Program-made: the position numbers and the translations under genes
Shown: positions 53,933 to 62,381 of the stretch, piece after piece
How the letters are laid out: each line of letters begins with the position of its first letter
Position numbering within the stretch: the stretch's first letter is position 1
Notes under the pieces: model-generated
Told to the model about the DNA's origin: nothing
The model's database searches: none
The model's input: the letters and a program-made list of their open reading frames with translations, nothing else
From: Bacteroides sp. 214
Lineage (GTDB): Bacteria; Bacteroidota; Bacteroidia; Bacteroidales; Bacteroidaceae
DNA length: 64,000 nucleotides
Assembly (NCBI RefSeq): GCF_010501015.1
Contig: NZ_QVML01000016.1
Coordinates: forward strand, 1 to 64,000
Direction of reading: 5' to 3'

Positions 53933-54523
53933 ATGTATCCTAATCACCTCATTCAGCAAATTGCTTTTATAAAAGAAATCGACAAGATAAAGTATATTCA
54001 ACGCAAAACAAAGTTGTTCAATAGTGATCGATGCGAAAACGATGCTGAACATTGTTGGCACTTAGCTATGATGGCAATGGTGCTGGCAGAATATGCCAAC
54101 GAACCTATTGATATATTGAAAGTAGTGAAGATGGTACTCATTCACGATGTTGTAGAGATTGATGCCGGCGACACTTTCCTTTATGATACTCGGAAAAGTC
54201 ACGACAATACTGCCGAAGAGCGACTTGCTGCTCAGCGAATATTTGGTTTACTGCCCAGCGAGCTTGCTGCCGAATTAATAGCCTTGTGGGAAGAGTTCGA
54301 AGCAGGCACCACCCCCGAAGCTAAGTTTGCCAAAGCAATGGATAGACTGGAACCGTTGCTGCAAAACACATCCAATCAGGGTGGTACGTGGAAAGAGTTT
54401 GATGTGAGCTATGACACGGTTTACTTCAATAAACAGGTCATAAGAAAAGGATCTGAAACTATTTGGAAGTATGCAGAGGAACTGATAAATAAAAGTGTTG
54501 AGGAAGGAATTTTGAGGAAATAG
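53933..54523 (+). CDS. HD-domain phosphohydrolase (YfbR-like)
   Basis: Metal-dependent hydrolase with HD-type motifs: ENDAEHCWHLAMMAMVLAEY (first His and the pair), VLIHDVVEIDAGDTFLYD (HD motif), and a C-terminal aspartate region (AKAMDRLEPLLQNT). Family members dephosphorylate deoxynucleotides such as dAMP or other nucleotides. The gene lies 35 bp downstream of the nucleotidyltransferase and ends one base before the convergent EamA stop. Confidence 0.88.
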   Translation: MYPNHLIQQIAFIKEIDKIKYIQRKTKLFNSDRCENDAEHCWHLAMMAMVLAEYANEPIDILKVVKMVLIHDVVEIDAGDTFLYDTRKSHDNTAEERLAAQRIFGLLPSELAAELIALWEEFEAGTTPEAKFAKAMDRLEPLLQNTSNQGGTWKEFDVSYDTVYFNKQVIRKGSETIWKYAEELINKSVEEGILRK

Positions 54524-55432
54524 CTAAGCTTTTATTTCCTCTCTCGATTTGCTTTGCGTCACTACGTATACCCCTGCAAATATCAACAATGACGCCAGTG
54601 CTTTTGTCCACCCGAATGTTCCGATACCAATAAATACCGAAACCCCGGCTCCTACAATAGGTTGCACATAGTTATACATACTCACGATGGTAGGGCGAAG
54701 GCTTTTTTGCCCTACTACCATTAATATATAAGCAAAGAATGTACCGAACAGTACCACATAACCCACTTGCAACCAAACTTCAACAGGAAAATCTTGATTA
54801 AACGTTATAGATAAATCATTGTAAGCGATGGGGATAAAACAAATAGCGGCATAGGTAAACATCCACTTCATTAAGGTAATTACATGATAGCGTGCAATTA
54901 GTCCTTTAAAAATGGTAAGATAACAGGCGAAGCTGAACTGCGCCACGAGTACCAGTAAATCTCCCCAGATATTACCCGATGTACCCGCATCTCCATGACT
55001 GAATAGTATCAACATTACCGCACCAATAGCACCTAAAATAACACCTAATGCTTTTGTTGTTGTAATCGGCTCTTTTAAGAACAAGGCAGCCAATATCATT
55101 GTGATAATAGGGAGAAAGGTCGTTATGATAGACGCATCTACCGGTGTAGTGAGCGATAACCCGAATATAAATACGCCTTGGTTGAACACAATGCTCATTA
55201 GCGCGGCAAAGAAAATCAATAGATAATCGCGCTTACTTATTTGCTCTTTTACACCCAAAGGAGAAACAAGCCAGAAGCAAACCGCGGCACCCACCATGCG
55301 CATGGCAGCAAGAGATAAATTTGAGATGCCGGCATCCATTGCAAGCTTGCCTACAGGAGCCATGAGCCCCCATATGGCAGCGGCGACTAAAAGAGCAAGG
55401 TGAGCTTTTAAGTTTTTGAGGTTCAAGGACAT
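54524..55432 (-). CDS. EamA/DMT family transporter
   Basis: Ten membrane helices in two EamA repeats (first AHLALLVAAAIWGLMAPVGKLAM; second beginning WGDLLVLVAQFSFACYLTIFKG), typical of metabolite exporters. Start set at 55432 (MSLNLKNLKAHL); the upstream ATG at 55459 is weaker. Stop abuts the HD gene stop without a gap. Substrate unknown. Confidence 0.9.
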   Translation of the reverse strand: MSLNLKNLKAHLALLVAAAIWGLMAPVGKLAMDAGISNLSLAAMRMVGAAVCFWLVSPLGVKEQISKRDYLLIFFAALMSIVFNQGVFIFGLSLTTPVDASIITTFLPIITMILAALFLKEPITTTKALGVILGAIGAVMLILFSHGDAGTSGNIWGDLLVLVAQFSFACYLTIFKGLIARYHVITLMKWMFTYAAICFIPIAYNDLSITFNQDFPVEVWLQVGYVVLFGTFFAYILMVVGQKSLRPTIVSMYNYVQPIVGAGVSVFIGIGTFGWTKALASLLIFAGVYVVTQSKSREEIKA

Positions 55433-55484
55433 TGTGCTACAGATTATGATTGGCGGCAAAAGTAAGAAATAAACAGATACCGCT

Positions 55485-56828
55485 TCATCTTTTCTTGTAC
55501 AAATATACCCCTATAACAACCATAGTAGTTAGTATTTCGGATAGGGGCATGGCAAGCCATATACCTACCGACTCCAATAGCTTTGGCATAATGATGAAGC
55601 TTGGTATTAAAAACACGAAACCTCGTAGCAGCGCGAAAGCGGTTGCTATCTTTATTCTTTCCAGACTTTGGTAGTAACCAATAACCGATAGGTTGACAAT
55701 GAAAAAGATAAACCCCACGGCAAAGTAAGGAAAACCGTCAATAGCTATTTGAGAAGAGGCGTTGCCGGGTGCAAGAAAAAGCCCTACCAAAAGGTCGGGG
55801 AAAAAGACAAAGATGCTTGTTACAATTGTTCCGCAAACGATGGCGGTAAAAAGAGATATTCTTCCCGTTGATACTACACGGGTTAATTGCTGTGCACCAA
55901 AATTATAACTGATAATGGGTTGTGCCGATTGCGCAATGGCATTGCCTACCATAAATACAAATGGAATATAATAACAACCGATGCCGAATGCACCCACACC
56001 GTCATCGCCCAGATAACGCATGAAAATCTGATTACCAACAAACATCAATGTAGCAAGTGTAGCCTCTCCCAAAAATGCCGATGACCCGATGCGACATTGG
56101 TAATTAATGTTACGAATGGAGAGCTTTAGACTGTTCTTACTCCATTTAAGAGGATGCAGGCGCAGTGTACGCGCAAAGAAAAGCAGGTAAGTAATAGCAA
56201 TGACACCACCTATCACAATGCTTATGGTAGTGGCGAGAGCCGCTCCCTTTACGCCCCAACCCAACGGGAAAATAAATAACCAGTCCAGTATTACATTAAC
56301 AAAAGCCGTAATCATACTACACCACATAGCCAATTGTGGAGCACCATCTAACCGGATAATAAATAGAGAAATAGCAATCCACATCTGAAAGGTCAGCGCG
56401 GGGACAAACCACAATAGATACTCTTTTACTTGGGGCAGAAGGTGTTGTGACGAACCAAGCAATAGAGCCGTTTGATCCACGAAAATCATTATAATGATAG
56501 AGGGAATAAGTGTAATTAACGTAACGAAAAATAGTGCTTGCGTTACATTAAGACGAGCTACTTTTACTTTGTTTCTTGATAAGTGTATAGATGCTACCAC
56601 TGAGCTACCAAAACCTACCATCAATCCCACTCCTGTAAATAGCATTAACAGCGGAATACAAAGATTTACTGCGGCAATACCATCACTACCAACGCCATGT
56701 CCTACAAATATCCCATCAATGGCCGTAACCGCAGACATGCTGAGCATTCCTAATAGTGTAGGCACAAATAATTTTCTAAACAGAGTGGAAACTTTTAACG
56801 TTCCCAAGTCAATAGCATCTCTTTCCAT
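55485..56828 (-). CDS. MATE family efflux transporter
   Basis: Twelve-helix cation-coupled multidrug exporter; 447 residues. N-terminal FVPTLLGMLSMSAVTAIDGIFVG, internal repeat symmetry, and PIISYNFGAQQ are MATE features. It has its own promoter (56951) and a leader of about 120 nt containing a strong terminator-like hairpin, so expression may be attenuated. Confidence 0.92.
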   Translation of the reverse strand: MERDAIDLGTLKVSTLFRKLFVPTLLGMLSMSAVTAIDGIFVGHGVGSDGIAAVNLCIPLLMLFTGVGLMVGFGSSVVASIHLSRNKVKVARLNVTQALFFVTLITLIPSIIIMIFVDQTALLLGSSQHLLPQVKEYLLWFVPALTFQMWIAISLFIIRLDGAPQLAMWCSMITAFVNVILDWLFIFPLGWGVKGAALATTISIVIGGVIAITYLLFFARTLRLHPLKWSKNSLKLSIRNINYQCRIGSSAFLGEATLATLMFVGNQIFMRYLGDDGVGAFGIGCYYIPFVFMVGNAIAQSAQPIISYNFGAQQLTRVVSTGRISLFTAIVCGTIVTSIFVFFPDLLVGLFLAPGNASSQIAIDGFPYFAVGFIFFIVNLSVIGYYQSLERIKIATAFALLRGFVFLIPSFIIMPKLLESVGIWLAMPLSEILTTMVVIGVYLYKKR

Positions 56829-56847
56829 ATTCTTAATCTATTCAAAA

Positions 56848-56897
56848 AAACCGGATAAGCTGATTGGTTTTACCCAGTCATCTTATCCGGCTTTTTC
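56848..56897 (-). terminator. Long hairpin with T-run in the MATE leader
   Basis: On the minus strand GCCGGATAAG pairs with CTTATCCGG, with an inner stem TGACTGG/CCAATCA and loop GTAAAA, followed by seven T. It lies between the MATE promoter and its start codon; it could also terminate the outer-membrane-protein gene upstream. Confidence 0.8.
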
Positions 56898-56950
56898 TTC
56901 GCCCTCCGATGAGGTTACACAACTTTTTGGTTGTTTATTATTTCGGGCGC

Positions 56951-56982
56951 AAAGGTAGAATTTATGTTTGGAACATGCAAAT
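56951..56982 (-). promoter_or_regulatory. MATE promoter
   Basis: TTTG (56979-56982), 20 bp, TACCTTTG (56951-56958) on the minus strand: exact -33 and -7 boxes. The -33 overlaps the stop codon of the upstream gene. Confidence 0.65.
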
Positions 56983-57659
56983 TAAAATATCCGATACCTT
57001 GCACCAATCCGAATGGTATTCAGATATGCTTCAAAATCTCCTCCTATCCAGTCTTCATAATAGTTCTTCGAGCCGAAAGATGCTCCTGTGAAGAAGACAA
57101 ACTTCTTATAGTTTACACTTAAATCAATGCGTGGACGAACATCGGAATCTATATAGCCGTCTCGCGTATTGGTAAACTTAATCTCGTGTCCACTTCCATC
57201 TTTGTATTTTCCATATTCTTTGCATTTCAGGGATTTGGCAAAGTCCAATCCAACGGTTAAATCAAATGAAATATTTTTGAGGGGAAGCCGCAACCCGATG
57301 AATGGATGTCCATTCAGGAAATGATTGTTAAGAATGGTTCTGCCGGTATTATCGCCAACAAGCGAAATCTTAGTACGCAAATCTTCATAACCAATTTCGG
57401 CTCCTACCATAAAGTAACGCAGAAAAACAAATCTGTAATTGGCACTTATACCAAATGAAGGTGTGAACTTCTTACCCATAGGAGAGTTGGTGTAGACATC
57501 GGAAGTTCCGGCAGCATTGAGGAAGGTTGTATGACCGCTTGAATTGCCAGTAAAGAATGAGTAACCCGTATTTAGTCCGATGCTAAGCTCATGATTTTGA
57601 GAAAAACTATTAAGACTAATGACTAGTAATGCAATAAATAGTAGATGTTTCTTCTTCAT
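56982..57659 (-). CDS. Outer-membrane beta-barrel protein
   Basis: Signal peptide (MKKKHLLFIALLVISLNSFSQ) and a porin-like series of amphipathic strands: HELSIGLNTGYSFFTG, PSFGISANYRFVFLRYFMVGAEIGYE, HPFIGLRLPLKNISFDLTVGLDF, ending in RIGARYRIF with the terminal Phe that BamA recognises. Length 225 suggests an 8-10-strand barrel. Function unknown. Confidence 0.85.
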   Translation of the reverse strand: MKKKHLLFIALLVISLNSFSQNHELSIGLNTGYSFFTGNSSGHTTFLNAAGTSDVYTNSPMGKKFTPSFGISANYRFVFLRYFMVGAEIGYEDLRTKISLVGDNTGRTILNNHFLNGHPFIGLRLPLKNISFDLTVGLDFAKSLKCKEYGKYKDGSGHEIKFTNTRDGYIDSDVRPRIDLSVNYKKFVFFTGASFGSKNYYEDWIGGDFEAYLNTIRIGARYRIF

Positions 57660-57694
57660 ATATGGTTAAAACTTGATTGATTGGAAATAAAAAA

Positions 57695-57728
57695 CCCTGA
57701 TTAGAAGTAGTTTTAATTCTAATCAGGG
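57695..57728 (-). terminator. putA terminator
   Basis: CCCTGATTAGAA and TTCTAATCAGGG form a 12-bp stem; T-run follows on the minus strand. Confidence 0.88.
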
Positions 57729-57751
57729 CAAAAGTAAATATTATTTACGAC

Positions 57752-60700
57752 TTAATACATCCGTGTATCATCAAAAATACTACCATAACGATGATATTCT
57801 GTTGTCACGCTTTGTTCTTTCAGGTAGTTTAATAACTCGATGCGTCCTTCTACACAAGGCTTGTCTGAGGCAATATGCTTACCCAGTTCGGCGGCTTTAT
57901 GATAGAATTCGTCGGACAATTCGTTTGTTGTGGTACGAATGCGTTCGTACTTATCCATTTGTAGAACAAATTCTTCGTCCGTTTCTTGCTTAATGGTGAG
58001 ACAAGCAAGCGAAGCTGTTTTTTGTACTAACTCATCTAACATTTCAAGCTGTGGCGGCATACTGATGTCTATCGTTGTATGGCATAAATGTGCAGCAGTG
58101 CAAACCATCATGATATCTTCCATGGTATCGTTCATGCGGACTCTGAACCCCATGTTTTTTAACGGCAGATAGCGGAATATGTTTTCTTCGCCGTAGATAT
58201 GACTAACATCTCTCTCTACCGAAAACTCGTTCATGTATGCTTTGTAGTAGCTCTCGCGGGCGTATGCAAGGCGATCGCTAACAGGCTTCTCCTCGAAATT
58301 GACGAAGCAAGATACATAGTTGCTTCCTCCTGCTTTGATGCCACCACCAAATGCCGAACGTTTCATGCCACCAAAAGGCTGTCGGCGAACAATGGCACCT
58401 GTAATTCCTCTATTGATATAAAGATTGCCCGCTTCGATACTGTTCTTCCAGAGTAACTGTTCTTCTTCATTTAGACTTTGCAAGCCCGATGTCAATCCAT
58501 ATTCGCTACGGTTGGCATACTCAATGCCTTGCTCTAGATTGTCTATACAAACTACACTAAGTAACGGTGCAAACAGCTCATTTTCGAAAGTAAAACTACC
58601 CGGTTTTACTCCCCATTTCACAGTAGGACGGAGAATATATTTCTGCTCATCCACATACTCGGGGGCAACTAACCATGACTCACCCGGCTCCAGTTCTTCT
58701 ATAGCATGATGCAATTTCTCGTTGGTATTCTCAATCATAGGGCCTACTACAGTCATTGGATCCCAAGCGCTACCGGTTCTCATACTGTATACTGCATCTT
58801 TAAGTTTGGATTTGAAAGATTCGTCATTATAAATGTTTTTAGCCAAGAAGAGTAGGGAACAAGCCGAACACTTCTGACCTGCATTACCAAATGCTGAGGC
58901 TACAATGTTGAGAATAGCATGGTCTTGGTCGCCGTTTTCGGTTACGATGATAACGTTTTTTCCACCTGTTTCGGCAGATAATGGTGTGCGTGGATTGCTC
59001 TTCAACAAACGAAAAGCAGTGTCGGTTCCGCCTGTAAGAATAGTATGTTTGATAGCAGGATGATTGGTAACGTATCCTAATGATTCTCTATCTGCAGTGC
59101 AAATCACCTGCAATGCATCCTTAGGTACACCGGCTTCCCAGAAACATTTTGCAAACTCCCAGGCAACAGGCATGGCAACCGTGGCTGGCTTCAAGATTAC
59201 GGTGTTGCCACCGGCAAGTGCTGCTGCTACTCCTCCCACCGGAATAGCCAATGGGAAGTTCCAAGGGGGAATAACCAACACAATACCTTTGGCATTGTAT
59301 GTTACGCTAGGTAGTTCTTCGAATGTTTTCATGCTGAGTGGATAGAATCGGCAGAAGTCAATTGCTTCAGACACCTCCACATCTCCTTCGGTAAAAGTCT
59401 TACCTGTAATGGCAGACATGCAGCCTATCAAGTCACCACGCTTGTTGGCTATGTTTATCGCTGTCTTGTGCAGTATTTCCGTACGTTTATCAAGTGGCGT
59501 AGCGCGCCATTTCGAAGCATCCTGTTCGGCTATGGTCATGATTTCCTTTACATGCTCCATAGACGATAAATAGACCTCGCAGAAGGTTACGCTGTCATTC
59601 TTACTCCTATCTTTATACGCACGTTTGTGCTCCGTTTTTATTTCTTTATCGCCAATTTGCACAGGGATGGTAAATTCTTCCGGTCGCATAGCTTCCCACT
59701 TTTTCAGTGCATCCAACGCCCATTGCCGGTTTTGTGAAAGTTCTAAGTCTGTATCCGGCTCATTGAAAAAATCGCTAATAGGCTCGTACGTAACCATTTG
59801 TGTGCGGTCTTGTGTCCTATATGGGGTTACGTTTACGCTGTCTTTCAGAGCGTATGCCTTTTCGAATTGCTCGGCAAGGAAGTGCCAATGCGGGCCATCC
59901 AATTTCAGGTTGAAGGTGTAGCTTAGGAAGTTATCTTTGCCTGTATTCTCGTCCAACCGGCGTACCAGATACGAAATAGCATTGAGGAAATGGTCGGCTT
60001 TCACTACGGGGGTATAGAGAATAATTTGCTTTTGCAGCTTACGCATCACACGTGGTAGATTATTTGCCATTCCTTCCAGCATCTCGAAAGTTACATATTC
60101 ACTCACTCCGTTTTGTTCGGCAAGCAGGTGGGCATAAGCAATGGTAAAGTAATTGTGCGAAGCAACACCTACACGTACAGCTTTGATGTTTTCGGGTTGC
60201 AAAGCAATATCGAGAATGTGCATATAGTTGGCATCTACCTCTACCTTGGTAGGATATACAGGGTTTTCCCAGCCTTTAGCCGAAGAGATAACGCTCTCCA
60301 TTTGTAAGTTTGCTCCCTTTACCAAACGCATCTTTAATGGTGCTCCACCTTCGGCAACGCGTTTTTTTGCGAAATCGAGTAAGCGACGTTGTAAATGCTC
60401 TGCGTCAGGAAGATAGGCTTGTATTACCACGCCTGCTTCGTAGTTCTTAAATTCGGGTTTGGAGAGTACAGCGATGAAGATATCCATCGTTAATTGAGTG
60501 TCTTTGTACTCTTCCATGTCGAGATTAACGAACTTGGCTCGTTTCTTGCCATCAGGGTCTATATAAGGATGCCTCATAGCTTCGCGGTAAACGGTAGAAA
60601 CCAACTCGGTCAGTTCAGCCATATTTTGCTCGTAGCCCAATGCGCGAATTTGTGCATAGATACCCGATAACTTGATAGAAATGTAGTTAATATCCGGTTC

Positions 60701-61204
60701 TGCTAAGGCTTCGAGGTAATGCTCGTAACGCTTATCGGCTTCGCCATCTCCCAATACTACCTCGCCCAGTAAATTAACGTTTTGTCCGATGCGACTTTGC
60801 CAGCGACCTTTCAGGTGTTTAGTTAGTTTGGGACGCTCTTCGGCAATGATGATTTTGTTGGTTTGTTCACGCAACTTATACTTAAAGATAGGCATAGCGA
60901 TGAAAGGAAACCAGTATCCAAACAGCATATAAGCCTTGATGAGTAATTGATCGAACGAATTAAAGAAAGTAGGTGTTCCGTTCTCTTTTATCAGTTCGCG
61001 AACACGCCGGTTAAGAATGGTGTTGTTGCGAATCTGTGATGATTCGTCGAGCATCTTCGAGAGAAATGTTTTATACTCAGGGGTTTGTACTAATGAAGCA
61101 TACTTCTTTTGTTCTTTAACCTCTTCTTGAGTTAGTTCTTCATCGGCTTGCTTTAGAAACAGCTTCGCCCAATCAATAACATCGGTGGTTGTTACTTTTT
61201 TCAT
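57752..61204 (-). CDS. putA: Bifunctional proline dehydrogenase / L-glutamate semialdehyde dehydrogenase
   Basis: Converts proline to glutamate in two steps on one polypeptide. FAD-dependent PRODH barrel at about residues 140-460 (MRLVKGANLQME, RVGVASHNYF, FEMLEGMAN) and NAD-dependent ALDH at about 530-980, with the acid Glu in LSAETGGKN and catalytic Cys in GNAGQKCSACS. N-terminal ~1-130 is helical, with no ribbon-helix-helix DNA-binding domain, so it is not a trifunctional repressor-PutA. The C-terminal ~150 residues are an extra domain typical of long bifunctional PutA. Monocistronic. Confidence 0.96.
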   Translation of the reverse strand: MKKVTTTDVIDWAKLFLKQADEELTQEEVKEQKKYASLVQTPEYKTFLSKMLDESSQIRNNTILNRRVRELIKENGTPTFFNSFDQLLIKAYMLFGYWFPFIAMPIFKYKLREQTNKIIIAEERPKLTKHLKGRWQSRIGQNVNLLGEVVLGDGEADKRYEHYLEALAEPDINYISIKLSGIYAQIRALGYEQNMAELTELVSTVYREAMRHPYIDPDGKKRAKFVNLDMEEYKDTQLTMDIFIAVLSKPEFKNYEAGVVIQAYLPDAEHLQRRLLDFAKKRVAEGGAPLKMRLVKGANLQMESVISSAKGWENPVYPTKVEVDANYMHILDIALQPENIKAVRVGVASHNYFTIAYAHLLAEQNGVSEYVTFEMLEGMANNLPRVMRKLQKQIILYTPVVKADHFLNAISYLVRRLDENTGKDNFLSYTFNLKLDGPHWHFLAEQFEKAYALKDSVNVTPYRTQDRTQMVTYEPISDFFNEPDTDLELSQNRQWALDALKKWEAMRPEEFTIPVQIGDKEIKTEHKRAYKDRSKNDSVTFCEVYLSSMEHVKEIMTIAEQDASKWRATPLDKRTEILHKTAINIANKRGDLIGCMSAITGKTFTEGDVEVSEAIDFCRFYPLSMKTFEELPSVTYNAKGIVLVIPPWNFPLAIPVGGVAAALAGGNTVILKPATVAMPVAWEFAKCFWEAGVPKDALQVICTADRESLGYVTNHPAIKHTILTGGTDTAFRLLKSNPRTPLSAETGGKNVIIVTENGDQDHAILNIVASAFGNAGQKCSACSLLFLAKNIYNDESFKSKLKDAVYSMRTGSAWDPMTVVGPMIENTNEKLHHAIEELEPGESWLVAPEYVDEQKYILRPTVKWGVKPGSFTFENELFAPLLSVVCIDNLEQGIEYANRSEYGLTSGLQSLNEEEQLLWKNSIEAGNLYINRGITGAIVRRQPFGGMKRSAFGGGIKAGGSNYVSCFVNFEEKPVSDRLAYARESYYKAYMNEFSVERDVSHIYGEENIFRYLPLKNMGFRVRMNDTMEDIMMVCTAAHLCHTTIDISMPPQLEMLDELVQKTASLACLTIKQETDEEFVLQMDKYERIRTTTNELSDEFYHKAAELGKHIASDKPCVEGRIELLNYLKEQSVTTEYHRYGSIFDDTRMY

Positions 61205-61464
61205 GGTTTATTCTCTATTTAAGGTATTGCTGAAAGGGTGCAATATATTAAAATAAATAGAATTAGCAATACTTTTTGATAGGAAATGTTTGTAGAACGA
61301 CGAAATAATTGCTGTTCGTAGGCTTGAAATAGCCTGTTGTTTGTATGAAAAGTAACAAAAAGAAAGTTGTTTTCTCCTTATTTTCGATAAATAGCCCTCC
61401 TCAACTCTTTTTAAATAGAGGCTCAGGCACATTTGCAATGCAAAAGAAAACAGTGGTTTCTCTC

Positions 61465-61590
61465 CTTATGGTTGACGGGATATGCGCCTATGGACGACGG
61501 GTCGTGAGACTATGGACGACGGATCGTGAGACTATGGACGACGGATCGTGAGACTATGGCTGAGGGGAGATGAGACTAAGGCGCGTCATC
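61465..61590. repeat. 22-bp array, CCATAGG family, copy 4 (inverted orientation)
   Basis: Units start at 61465, 61487, 61509, 61531, 61553 and 61575. Three read CTATGGACGACGG then GTCGTGAG or ATCGTGAG; the 61509 and 61531 units are identical. The last unit contains the stop codon (61586-61588) of the lipoprotein gene. Confidence 0.92.
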
Positions 61591-62215
61591 TGGTGTATAC
61601 TACCCTGTATTCTTGAATAGCAAGGGTGTCTTGTTCTCTTAAACCCAAATCGGCAGAGTAATCAAATTCATTGTAGAGACTACCCTCGGATATCCATGAT
61701 CTGTTTACATATTTGTATGTCAGAATTCCTAATTCAATGCGACGGTAATGGCCATAACCAACTCGTATCTCGGGTGCAGCTTGTCCAATAATTTGATACC
61801 CCATGTAAATAGGTGTATAGGATGAACTTTTGTATTTAAGAAAACGTATTGGAATATCATTTTCGTTTTTTGGGAAGTATATTGGACTTGCAGACGTAAA
61901 ATAGATTTTTTTTTCCTGCTTCTCAATACCATACTTAAAAGAATCATAGGAAAAAGAGGCACTATCACTAGAGTGGAATCTTACGTACCCAAAATCCCAA
62001 TCCGGGTCCCAATGCATATAGCGTGCATTGGCTGTGAATTTTTCAATGACTCTTTTATCAGTAATCTCTTTATTGCCAACAAACATTCTTGTTCTCCCCG
62101 CCTTAGCTCCTTTGGTAGGGTAAAGTGTATTAGGTAGAGATGAATCTTCATCATTATTACACGAAAGGATAATTCCAGAAAATAGTATTAATAGTAAATA
62201 GCCGGTCGTTTTCAT
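61586..62215 (-). CDS. Hypothetical lipoprotein
   Basis: Lipobox IILSC after MKTTGYLLLILFSG, with start set at 62215; an ATG at 62239 would add 8 residues. The rest is rich in aromatic residues and beta-strand-like (YMHWDPDWDFGYVRFHSSDSAS), and has a repeated Tyr-rich pattern suggesting a beta-sandwich or jelly-roll. I recognise no family. It stands alone. The stop codon lies in the repeat array at 61465-61590. Confidence 0.8.
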   Translation of the reverse strand: MKTTGYLLLILFSGIILSCNNDEDSSLPNTLYPTKGAKAGRTRMFVGNKEITDKRVIEKFTANARYMHWDPDWDFGYVRFHSSDSASFSYDSFKYGIEKQEKKIYFTSASPIYFPKNENDIPIRFLKYKSSSYTPIYMGYQIIGQAAPEIRVGYGHYRRIELGILTYKYVNRSWISEGSLYNEFDYSADLGLREQDTLAIQEYRVVYTR

Positions 62216-62273
62216 ATTCTTTAAAATTTGGTTAAACAAAGTGTTTCAAAAGGTCAAAAAAGATAGACCAATA

Positions 62274-62302
62274 CAAATGTATAAATAAAATAGGAATACA
62301 AC
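62274..62302 (-). promoter_or_regulatory. Candidate lipoprotein promoter
   Basis: Minus-strand TACATTTG (62274-62281) fits TAnnTTTG; GTTG (62299-62302) is 17 bp upstream. Confidence 0.5.
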
Positions 62303-62317
62303 CTGATTGAATATAAA

Positions 62318-62351
62318 AATCGCGCAACCTCTGTTAAAAGATTGCGCGATT
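62318..62351 (-). terminator. Terminator after the M16 peptidase gene
   Basis: AATCGCGCAA pairs with TTGCGCGATT across a 14-base loop; five T follow on the minus strand. Confidence 0.88.
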
Positions 62352-62381
62352 ATTCTTAATTTATAATAAGTTCAACAATTC

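Noticed and set aside
56828-56958. Known riboswitch in the MATE leader
   Set aside because: I could not match conserved cores of the preQ1, guanidine (ykkC), TPP or SAM classes; only a hairpin and a T-run are supported.
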